A stretch of DNA of 64,000 nucleotides, taken from contig LR746270.1 in NCBI GenBank assembly GCA_902729315.2, forward strand, positions 3,110,001 to 3,174,000, written 5' to 3'. Position 1 is the first letter of the stretch, and every line of letters starts with the position of its first letter. Shown piece after piece: positions 22,260-31,351 of the stretch. The notes beneath the pieces were generated by a model, which did no database searches, was not told the DNA's origin, and saw nothing but the letters and a program-made list of their open reading frames with translations. Source of the stretch: Spirodela intermedia (taxonomy: Eukaryota > Streptophyta > Magnoliopsida > Alismatales > Araceae). Made by a program: the position numbers and the translations under genes.

Positions 22260-23116
22260 GGGGCAGTAGCATCTTTCAAAAGTGTAAGTGCACCAGACTT
22301 TCTTCATAACTTTGGGCCTTCACATGACCCTTTCATGTTGTCTTTTCCTACAGAGCCATCTGCAATTCGATTCCATCTCCGACATTCAAAGAAAGGTGCG
22401 CCCAGATCTTACTCACATTAGAGGAAAGCTATCTCTGCGCCATGAAGTGATCCAGCGTCATCACATTTTTAATTTGGTTCAATCTAATTAGCATACTTCT
22501 TGAGTGAACAATGCGACGAACCCAATTAATCCTCCCCCCTCTAAACTCTCTCCGAAACAGGTGGTGGCACTCCAAGAGGAGAACAACATGATGTGGGTCA
22601 CGGTAAGTCGCTCCCCCCAGCTCCCCCCTCAAACAAAAAATAGAGAAAGAGAAAAGAAAAAGACACGGTGATTTCTTACCCAGATGCTCATTCTATTCTC
22701 CAACCGTGCGCAGCTCAAAGAGAAAGAGCAGGCGGCCCTCTCTCTCTCTCACCACCACTCGCTCTGGGATCATCCGCAGCACCAGCCGCTCTACCAGAGC
22801 GCCACCAGCACCTCCTCCTCCCCGCCGTCGTTTACCGTCACCGACTCTCCCCCCACCGCGCTCAACATCGGGTACACCCCCACCAACTACCTTCATATTA
22901 TCAAAACCCTCCCAACTTATACTAGTTAGAACATTTATAATACATGACTTCATTTCTGTTTATATCCTTTATCACATCTCTCTCTCTCTCTCTCTCTCTA
23001 GTGAGAGATTTAACCGTCTGCTGTGACGCAGGTTCTTGCAGCCGACCGTCGAGGAGCCGGCGCTGCCGCCGGCGACAAAGCTGCCGGCGTGGATGCTCAG
23101 CCACAAGAACGGGTAG
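19807..23116 (+). CDS. FUL-like: MIKC MADS-box transcription factor, AP1/SQUA clade, FUL-like (8 exons)
   Basis: Exons: 19807-19991, 21591-21669, 21818-21882, 21969-22068, 22354-22395, 22561-22602, 22714-22871, 23032-23116. They sum to 756 nt (251 aa). The 185/79/65/100/42/42 pattern is the standard MIKC exon pattern. The MADS domain (1-61) starts [13 protein letters not shown] and includes [20 protein letters not shown], typical of the SQUA clade and binding CArG boxes as dimers. [13 protein letters not shown] opens the I region. The K domain runs from about residue 88 and includes [20 protein letters not shown]. The C-terminal part is His/Ser/Pro-rich and ends [11 protein letters not shown], a variant of the FUL-like (paleoAP1) LPPWML motif; the euAP1 acidic/farnesylation tail is absent. 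Family roles are floral transition and meristem and fruit identity. Intron 1 is 1.6 kb, a common site of regulatory elements in this family. The gene converges with the RING gene. Confidence 0.95.
22190..22265. repeat. (GA)n plus G-run in MADS intron 4
   Basis: Interrupted AGAG repeats from about 22190, a longer (GA)n at about 22217-22249, then a run of about 14 G. They lie in the intron between exons 4 and 5. Length is likely variable between individuals. Confidence 0.95.
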
Positions 23117-23795
23117 TAGAAGTGTCTTTTCCTTTCCTCTCCTTCCATCAAGGCCTAGTATAATATCTCGCAGTACTAGTTGTGTCTTCCGGAGAACGGC
23201 GCGCTTTCTGGGAAGCCGGCCACTCAGCCGGCGCTCGAACGGCGGCAAGGGCCCACTCGCTGGTAGTAGCGCCGCAAACACGTGGGAAATCGTCCCACAT
23301 GGTTTGTCTGTGGTTCCCTCACCGCTCCAATAAGACGGCTGCCTTCCAATTTCTACTCCCCTAAGAACAACCCATTTATAGACAGAGAGAGAGAGAGAGA
23401 GATATGCAATCTAGACGCGTGCCAACAGCCTTTCATAAGCAAGTAGACAATAATTACACAACTATCTTTATGTACAAGACGACGACTGACGAAAAATCAA
23501 GGACAGGGAATGAGGAGAGAGAGAGAGAGCGGGGCCCGCTCTCATGTTCTCTCACTGAACACCATCACCTGCCACGGAGAGCCAAGTGCCAAAATTATGA
23601 AAGAACCACGTAGAAGGAAAGCATACAGACATCCCTTAAATCCGTTAGAACCCCTGCCAACAATTTTCTTTTTTCTAGGGGAAAACCTCGAGAATTATGA
23701 ATGCCACCCATGTGTTGTAATCCTTGACAAAGAGAAAAAACCCACAGCAATAAAAATAAATTATAAGAAAAAAAAGGCAATAGGGGCGGCGCTAC

Positions 23796-25281
23796 CTTTC
23801 CGCAGACCGGACAGGCCTCACTCCTCTCCATCCACTCATATATACAGCCAAGGTGGAAATGGTGAGAGCACTGCATGATGATCCTGGGGTCCTCTGGAGT
23901 ATACTCTGCATCCAACACGAACATCGAGGTAAACAACCGCAACCCCCCTACCCAAAAAAAAAGGAAAAAAAAAAGAAAAAGAAAAAAAAGGACAACCCCT
24001 TAAGATCAGCCTCCCCAATCATCAAGCAACTTTCACCATTTTTAGTAAAAATTTACAGAGGAACCCCCTCTCACACAGACCAATATTAATTAAGTACAAG
24101 AAATTACTAACTAAATTTTTTGAAGAGATTAGGAGGTTTTTAAGAGCACCTTCGAGGCAAGTGGGGCAGACATCTTCATCCTCAAAAGAGGGAAAAACAT
24201 ATGCCACTTCACTCGGCCACTGCTTCAGCAGCAGCTCGGAAGGGCACGGCTTGGACTGGCCCCCGCCGCCATCGGGCCCGTCCAGCTTATCGGCCGCCCA
24301 AGCGGGCTCTGCATCAGGCCCACTCAGGGTCCTTCTGAGGGGCTCTGATTCCTCGTGGCAATGGCTCGAGGCCTTGCTGAACCCGGCAATCGGCCTCTCC
24401 CCCCTGTACAGTGGGGAGCATCGGGGGTCGTCATAAGGAAGAGGCCTCGGTGGGGCCCGGAAGGTGTCGGCCATTGAATTATCCCCAGTTCCTCCCGGTG
24501 GGTCAGAAGAGACCGGCCTGGCCGGAGTGATAGTCGGATGTTCTTGTTGGAAGAGAGAGGTGTACTGCAAGTAGCAATAGGATAGGGAAGGGTCAGTCAG
24601 CCACAGATTCATTGATTCATCATGGGAAAAGAAGCATATATATACATGTACGAAATGGGGAATTTTTCCTGAAGATTTGAGTGTATGTATATATGTTTTC
24701 TTTCCAAAATGGGGAAAATTTTCTGAAGATTTGAGTATACACATACATGTATTTTTTTCCAAAATGGGTAATTTTTTCTGAAGATTTGAGTGCATATATA
24801 CATGTATTTTTTCCAAAATGGGAAATTTTTCCGAAGATTTGAGCTATCGAAGACGAACAATTGTCCTGAAGAACAGATAAGATTTGGAAAAAAAAAGGAA
24901 AATCTTCCAACATAATAATACATCAGAGGTGATGGGTTCTAGTGAAATCTTCTTGGAATTAGTAAACACAAGGGGGTGGAGAAGATGAGAAAGTTGTTCT
25001 AAAAAGACTGAAATCTAAGAGTAGGTTATTCAAGCTTGATGCGCAGATTTATTGGGAAATAAATAATTTCAATATCAAATACTGAGATCTCAGCATCATC
25101 AATAGAACCAAAAAAACGCAGTAGAAAGAGCTCAGAAGAGCATAAACTGCAAAGGACATACCGCGTGGAGCAGCTGCCCAATCAAGAACCTGAGGCACAC
25201 ACAGTTTCCATATATGGAAGAGTTTGCAAGAGAAAAGTCCTCCGAATGGTCCGCCTGCAGGCAGCAGCACAGAGAGCCCAT
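23796..25281 (-). CDS. RING-H2 E3 ubiquitin ligase, At3g02290-like (last exon unresolved)
   Basis: Exons: 25281-25162 (40 codons, starting MGSLCCCLQADHSEDF), 24564-24150, 23905-23796, giving 215 codons up to CPVCGK. The start MGS plus cysteines would suit N-terminal acylation (inference). The middle contains the family block MADTFRAPPRPLPYDD. The C-terminus is a C3H2C3 RING: CPTCLEEYTPEDPRIIMQC, then SHHFHLGCIYEWMERSEACP and VCGK, split by an intron after CLE. As a RING ligase it would pass ubiquitin from an E2 to unknown targets. Relatives are about 230 aa and end a few residues past CGK. The true final exon is not clear: reading through runs to a stop at 23595, whereas an acceptor near 23662 would add only Gly-Phe. 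It converges with the MADS gene. Confidence 0.9.
24640..24845. repeat. Tandem repeat of about 55 bp, four copies, in RING-gene intron 1
   Basis: Four imperfect copies of a unit built around CCAAAATGGG...TTTTCTGAAGATTTGAGTG...ACATACATGTAT. They fill about 205 bp of intron 1 (25161-24565). The unit is not a multiple of three in all copies, and the minus-strand open frame through it is compositional rather than coding. Confidence 0.85.
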
Positions 25282-25397
25282 GACACCGAGACTCAATCTC
25301 TTTGACTTTGATGAAGAACCACTTGGCGAGAATCCCCGGATCCTGTGGCAAATGTGATTCTACTGCGCCTTCTCATGAGCAGAAGTCTTCATTCTTC

Positions 25398-25399
<2 letters not shown>

Positions 25400-25455
<56 letters not shown>
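25400..25455. repeat. (GA)28 microsatellite upstream of the RING gene
   Basis: A pure dinucleotide tract about 120 bp upstream of the RING-gene ATG, in its leader or promoter. (GA)n tracts near plant start sites can bind BPC/GAGA-binding proteins; a role here is inference. Confidence 0.95.
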
Positions 25456-25458
<3 letters not shown>

Positions 25459-25681
25459 ACAAGGCCGGTTGGGTGAATCGATATTTATCTGAGAGTATGA
25501 TGGAAAAGCAATCACCACCGCGTCTTGCCCTCTTTGATCCTGGGAAAAAGAAGAAGGCGGAGTACACGAAAATGTAAAGTCTGTTGAGAAATCCCGAAAT
25601 ATACGGTAACAAACCAATTGGGGAGGAATTTCCGGCAGTGCAACCTCTTCACAGGCCAATAAAACAGGGGAAGGAGGGATA

Positions 25682-25746
25682 ATATATATAGATATATAGA
25701 TATATATATCTATATATATCTATATATATCTATATATATATATATA
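25682..25746. repeat. TATAGATA/TATATC palindromic AT tract
   Basis: Alternating TA with spaced GATA and TATC makes a self-complementary tract of about 65 bp that could form a hairpin or cruciform. It is not coding. Confidence 0.85.
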
Positions 25747-26137
25747 AAGGGTTCCTTGGAGCAAATTACGCGTCATGAACCTAAGAGAGCTAATCGGAAA
25801 TCTAGAACGGCAGATACAACGTTGATTAAGCAGGGTAAGTCAACAGGAAAGCTGGGATTTTCTAAAGAAAGGGAAGAACTGATCCGAAGGCAACAATATG
25901 ATCGCCTTCTGGCAAACATCGAGCCCAGGTTGATCAACCAGACAGAAAGGACGAACCAAACTTCATCATCGGAGAAGACCAGGACCCCAAAAACTGGACG
26001 AAATCATGGCCGGAAGGAGGAAACCCCGCCCAACGACTCACCGTAAGCCCCAAAGCACGTCCCGCCTTCCAGAGCGTTTAGCTCATCGCCGGAGACGAAC
26101 CAGGAAAGTCCAAATTACCCGAAGCCCTGCAGCCTAG

Positions 26138-26139
26138 GG

Positions 26140-26171
<32 letters not shown>

Positions 26172-26254
26172 AACGCAAAAAAAGCTTGGGTACCTTGATG
26201 CAGATGGGCGAGTGTGCCCAGAAGCGGACAGAAAACGGTGGGGCGTAGAGAGAG

Positions 26255-26290
<36 letters not shown>

Positions 26291-26430
26291 GTCCTCGATG
26301 ACGCCTGAGATTCTCCCTGCGACAGCCGATGGAGGAGAATCGAACGAGCTTTCAAAGGGAAATAGAGCAGGAGTATAGAGAGAGAGAGAAGGGGTGGGGG
26401 ACGAGAGAGAGAGAGAGGGAGAGAGAGAGT
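26138..26430. repeat. Cluster of (GA)n tracts
   Basis: Four separate GA-rich tracts (about 26141-26170, 26249-26286, 26376-26390, 26403-26430) alternate with unique sequence. No gene is recognisable in this stretch. Minus-strand open frames here are Leu-Ser repeats from the (CT)n strand. Confidence 0.85.
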
Positions 26431-28059
26431 CTGGAGCGTGCGGAGATCGTATTCCTGGATAATACGGACTTTTGAATTCCGAATTCCAAACGGCGAAAGG
26501 AAGATATTGCACTTAACATGCCACGTGGACGGCGTTGCGTGTCCCCCATCGGAAGAGTGGTTTCCGGAGAAAAGTCGAAAGACAGGACGAATATACCCCC
26601 ATGTTAGCGGTACAAATAAAATATACTGATATTTACTAAAACCCCAAAATAATTTGAAATTTTAATTTATATAATTTTAAAAAAATTCTGACACGAATAC
26701 TTAGGGAGAGTTCATAAATTAGTAAGTTTCACTCGAAAATACACGTCTAAATTACAAACGTTACATGTTTCTATTTATTCTTATGCCCCCAATAAATCCC
26801 ACTCTCGCCATCTCTCTTGCCGAGGAGGGCAACAGTGAAATTTCAAAAGGGTGAAGTGGGCCCCACACACAAAAGTGGAGTCAGCAGAGAATCGAGGGCC
26901 CGCGTGGGGCCCACAAGCGAGCGCTCACCGGCCACACCTGTAAGTAAATTACTTGTCTCGACGTCCCTCATTATGCGCGTCGGTGTCGTCATTCCTCCGC
27001 TATTGGGCCTCTCAGTGGCCCGGGCTTGGCCAGAGACTAGTTTCCAATTACAGGCCCACATAAATAGATGGGCTGTCATGCAGATGGATGATCATTAGAC
27101 GGACACGTGCTGGTCATCGTTGGGATTCAGACTATTGGGCGAGATCATCTCAAAGCCCAGACATAATGGGAAGAAGAAACAGGCCAGGGCTCTGTTGTCT
27201 CTAGCTTGAAGTCCAAGCCAAAGCCCATTAAAAATCAGGCAGGGTTGGGTTGGATTGGGTTGGGCTTGGCTGGTCTGGGATGGGCTGGGCTGGACTGGGC
27301 TTCGGATTTCCCATTTACACCCTTGATCCCAATGTAATGGAGATCTAAGTAAAAAGTATTACTAATATTTGACATATCCAAAATGCTGAAAAAATAATGT
27401 TATTATGTTTATTATGAATCTCATTGTGTATGATTGAGATCAAGTCACATTGTTAAATCTGCAGCCCTTCATCTCAATCCCAACTCAATATTGATGCCTG
27501 TGATATCAAGTTGGATTCATACAACTTCAATGAAGTTGATTATTATGCACACTATTTACTAAATTAAATGGTATACATTCTGGACATTGATTTTCTGAAT
27601 CACTACCTCAATCTCCATTTGACTCAAATCACCATGACATCATTATGATTCTAATTACCAATTTAAATAGAATCAAGAAATCTTGATCTACATCATTATT
27701 ATGTGGTTATACTTCAAGAGATATTTGGATGATTATTTGAGCTTGGAGGGCGATGTGTAATATAGATTCTATGAATGTTGTGTACTTTCATTTAAATTAA
27801 TGTGCCATAGTCTATAATTTAATTATTAATGAGATGAGTAGGTTTAGTGGAGTGATAAGTCTTCATTATCATGAGTTAATAATTAGTAAATAATATAGTT
27901 TTAGCCTTAACTCATGATAAATAGACTTATAGTTGTGTTAAAGCATGAAAAGTGGTTTTCAGTTGATTAACGTGAATTTTTGGGTAATTATGTGATTTTA
28001 TACGATTTTTACAGTCTTAGTTTTGAGATAAATGAAGAACAAGAAATAAAAATAACAAT
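26431..28059. other. Intergenic region without recognised genes
   Basis: Positions 26.43-27.24 kb are mixed composition with several TGGGCC-type sequences, which occur in plant promoters (site II-like). The 27.24-27.30 kb stretch is a G-rich degenerate repeat listed separately. 27.3-28.06 kb is AT-rich and shows nothing I can name. Confidence 0.4.
27237..27302. repeat. Degenerate TGGGCT/TTGGGT repeat
   Basis: About 65 bp of repeated GGGTTGGGTTGGATTGGG and GGGCTGGGCTGGACTGGG motifs. The repeated G3 runs could form a G-quadruplex. It does not match the plant telomere unit TTTAGGG. Confidence 0.8.
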
Positions 28060-29330
28060 ATTGCAAAATGGGGGGACCCGCCGGCCAGCCGGGCCCGCAA
28101 GCGGGTCGGAAGCACAGTCGGGGAGTAGCCGCGAGCAGGAGCTCGAGCGGCTTGCTTGGATCGGTAGGGGCACGTGTATGCCACTCCCATTCCACGTCAC
28201 CGGTGGTCAGCCAGCTGTGGAGCAAGGAGTGGTCGTACACGCGAGAGGACTTTGCCTAGAAAGCTAACTTTACTATATATTCGCCCGAATAATCCGCGCA
28301 CAACCGATGTGGGACTAAATCCACCTTGTTCAGGGGGCGACCGCCGCGGGTTCGAATCCTCCCAGAGTCAAAATTCATATATTTTTAACTGATTATCGCG
28401 ACTTTCCTGCAGATCGCCGGTGAAGGATTAAGCAACCGGAATCGCTGGATCATCAGCGAAAATCTCGTCAACGCGATTCGCGGAGCATTGCTACTAAAAT
28501 TTCTGAACGATTCGCGATAAAAGGATCGCAATCCATCGAGTAAATCATCTCCGATTGATCGACGAACAAGCCGTCGTCGGGAAGAGGACGATCCGCCGGG
28601 AGACCAGTCGCCACCTCCTGAGAGCGTACCAGATGCGATGAAGAGCCTCCTCTTGCTGCGCGGACCTGAGGATGAAGCTCCCTAACACGCGCCTCACCTC
28701 CATCCAGCCCCTCTCCGTCGGGTGACAGCCGCCGGAGAGCCGCAAAGTCGCCGTTTTTCCGCTCCGCCGGGTGACAGCCGCCGGAGACGATTCGACGACC
28801 CACTTCATTGGTCTCTAGACTTCGCGAGAAGATCTAGAGATTGCCCACGTCGTCTTTGTCCAAGGAGAGCCTTCGAGGCCGTGGACACTACACGACGACC
28901 CTCCCGAACGCTCAGGATTCCGGTGCATCGCCGACGCGTCGCCGTCGCGACGCCGGAACTCTGTTTTCCTGCTTTATCTAGAGATTGCCCACGTCGTCTT
29001 TGTCCAAGGAGAGCCTTCGAGGCCGTGGACACTGCACGACGATCCTCCCGAACGCTCAGGATTCCGGTGCATCGCCGACGCATCGCCGTCGCGACGCCGG
29101 AACTCTGTTTTCCTGCTTTCAATTTAATTTACGCTTCATTTAGTGATACTTTGTTGATTTTTATTTACCAAACTATACTTCGTTCAACTACGATTCTTCC
29201 GGCTTTTACAGATCTTAATTTGATTAATTGAGTCGTCTGTAATCGCCTACGTAAGAATCGCCGGGCGGAACTCTGTTTCCGCTTGATTCGCGTTCGCCGG
29301 GCGCTGACGTCATCCTGACATCCGCACCCT
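28060..29330. other. GC-rich island in AT-rich DNA, possible non-autonomous element
   Basis: About 1.3 kb with sharply higher GC than either flank, rich in CGCCGG. It contains ACCGATGTGGGACTAA and, at 28349-28359, the Pol III box-B-like GGTTCGAATCC, but I find no box A or tRNA cloverleaf. Its right half carries a 144-bp tandem duplication. Open frames (for example 28722-29231 plus) match no family. Composition and the internal repeat suggest an LTR-type leader or a SINE/TRIM-like insertion, but no terminal repeats or target-site duplication were found. Confidence 0.4.
28833..29120. repeat. 144-bp tandem duplication
   Basis: The unit 28833-28976 is repeated directly at 28977-29120 with only about three to four mismatches. 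Each unit starts TCTAGAGATTGCCCACGTCG and ends CTCTGTTTTCCTGCTTT. The unit is exactly 48 codons, so the plus-strand open frame continues through both copies. Confidence 0.95.
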
Positions 29331-31120
29331 TATTTCCTCTTTTTTTTGTGAATTTTAAATATATTTCCTTTTTATTTCCTAGTATAAAATTCGTAAGAAA
29401 ATCGTACTCATTGAGAAAAATTCTGAATAATTACCAGATATTATAGTGATCGACCTGGAAAATTACCACTATTTTTGGGATTTGTATTGAATTATAATTG
29501 ATATATTTATTTTGAAATACTTCTAAATATCCGAAAATTCATATTTTCTAGTTTTATAAATTTTAAATTTGCGTGATTTAATATACAACGACTGAGTCAC
29601 GTCATGGAGTTTAGAACATAATATGTGAAAATTCAAGGTTTAAAATGGGCAAAGAAAGATCAAGGTTTAACTTTAAATGCCATGATTTTTGTGGGCACAA
29701 GAACTCATCATGAGTTTTGTGTGTAATTGGGCATTATTTACAATCCATGGTATCCCACTTTGTGGGCTCTCCTACTATTTTTATTATACCCACAAAGTTT
29801 GTAATTGGGCATTACTTATGTGAGGCAAGAAACTTGATTTTGTGGTTGTGTGCATCTCTCTCTCTCCCTCTCTCTCCCCATATATATATATATATGTCAC
29901 TCAACCTCTCTCTCTCTCTGTGTTAATCTCAAAATTATTTAACTCTTGGTTTTGATGTTAACCATATTAAAAGTTTTATTAGAATGATTCACTAATCACA
30001 TGTTTAAAGTCAATATAAATGATAATTATATATTTTATTTTTCAAAGGGTTTAAATAAGGAGTTTGATTGGTGACCTTCATTTTACGCTGATTGGTTGGT
30101 AAGTGCTTTCACATTGTGTGAAAAAATCAATTTAGTTTTTCAGATGAATGGCATTAAAATCAATTTCAAGGTTTCCAGCTTTATTTTTTAAGTCTAAATT
30201 GACACTTGAAAAGTTAATAAATATTTATACTACATCTCTCTCAAATACAGGCATGATATGCTTTAGAAGGCTCCTTGAGTAAAGAAAATTTACAATTAGA
30301 ATCGTCAAGAATGTTGTTTAAGAATTCAAAATGTTTTGATGATGTGAAAGGTTATTTAAGTAAATTCCTCACAAAACATTTATGAAATTGACAACATCAA
30401 CTTAAGAAAAACTCATTTATCAAAATGTTTTATCTATGAGATATGAAAAGGGTTTTTTTATATTTTAATTTATTTCGAGTAAGCATAAGATATGCACCCA
30501 AAGGTTATTTTAGTCTAGTTGAATTAAAAGATATCATTATCTTGCCATAACTTCATGAAATGAAAATAACTTATGTATGGAAATATTTATATTGTAGAAA
30601 TTAGCTTCCAAATACTTTTTTAGAAATTGAAATTTAGGGAAAGTCAGCACAACAAAAAAGCAATGATGTTCTGCTTTTATATGGATTTTTCAAATCTATA
30701 AATAACTTTTTCATGTACTTTTTTCAAGTAAGGCCTATAAAAGGTTAAAGGCAAGCACATCCCATTGCCACTCAAATGGGCCCAACCAAGTATGAAAAGA
30801 GCCACTAGGTCTCATATGTAGCTTGACTCAAATTATGGAATGTGTTAGAGAGAGACAACATGACTTATTATGCCTAGATATAAAAAGGAGCACTCATCAC
30901 ATTCGTTCTCTTCTCTTCATCTAGAATTAGGGCACAAAAATCAGATTGAAAAATCAAACACTCATCACATTCATTCTCTAACTCCTATATGTGAAGAACA
31001 TTGGCTAAATCAATACTTTTGTGTTTTATCTTCATGATAAATGTCAAGTACCTCCTCCTCTAATGAATGTGAAGATCATAAACTCTTAATCATCTATTGA
31101 AAGTATTGGTAAAAGTTATT
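29331..31120. other. AT-rich intergenic region left of the copia element
   Basis: No gene recognised. A (CT)n/(TA)n patch is at about 29850-29920. Around 30840-30990 the sequence TATAAAAAGGAGCACTCATC and a duplicated ACTCATCACATTC (30892 and about 30960) resemble a retroelement LTR promoter, but no partner copy was found. Confidence 0.4.
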
Positions 31121-31230
31121 TGTTTGGACATCCTCTTCTACATGGTCTACTTGGGCCCCATTATCTCTCTCTCTCTTCTCTCACTTATATAAACACATGT
31201 ATCTCTTTATTTGGAGTTAATCTAATCTTA
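31121..31230 (+). repeat. 5' LTR-like end of the copia element
   Basis: The 110-bp segment begins TGTTTGGACATCC and contains TATATAAACACATGTATCTC. By eye it aligns with 35972-36083 at close to 90%, with most differences single bases plus a CT-repeat length change. No clear tRNA-Met primer-binding site follows it, so the right border is uncertain. Confidence 0.75.
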
Positions 31231-31292
31231 GCTCTAAGGTTCTTTTCAGCCACTGCCACTACACTTGTTGTCATCATCATGCTGTTGCCGCC

Positions 31293-31293
31293 G

Positions 31294-31348
<55 letters not shown>
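31293..31348. repeat. (CT)n microsatellite inside the copia element
   Basis: A pure (CT)n tract of roughly 50 bp lies about 70 bp inside the left LTR-like end. It probably expanded after insertion, since LTR-associated CT runs here are much shorter. Confidence 0.95.

Positions 31349-31351
<3 letters not shown>

Noticed and set aside
22922-23333. Overlapping open frames on both strands over the MADS 3' end
   Set aside because: They are alternative frames of MADS exon 8 and its 3' UTR, and the spliced MADS reading explains the region.
27237-27302. Interstitial telomere repeat
   Set aside because: The units are GGGTT/GGGCT with variable spacing, not TTTAGGG.
28340-28372. tRNA gene suggested by GGTTCGAATCC
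   Set aside because: No matching acceptor stem, D arm or anticodon arm can be drawn in the 60 bp upstream, so it is only a box-B-like motif.
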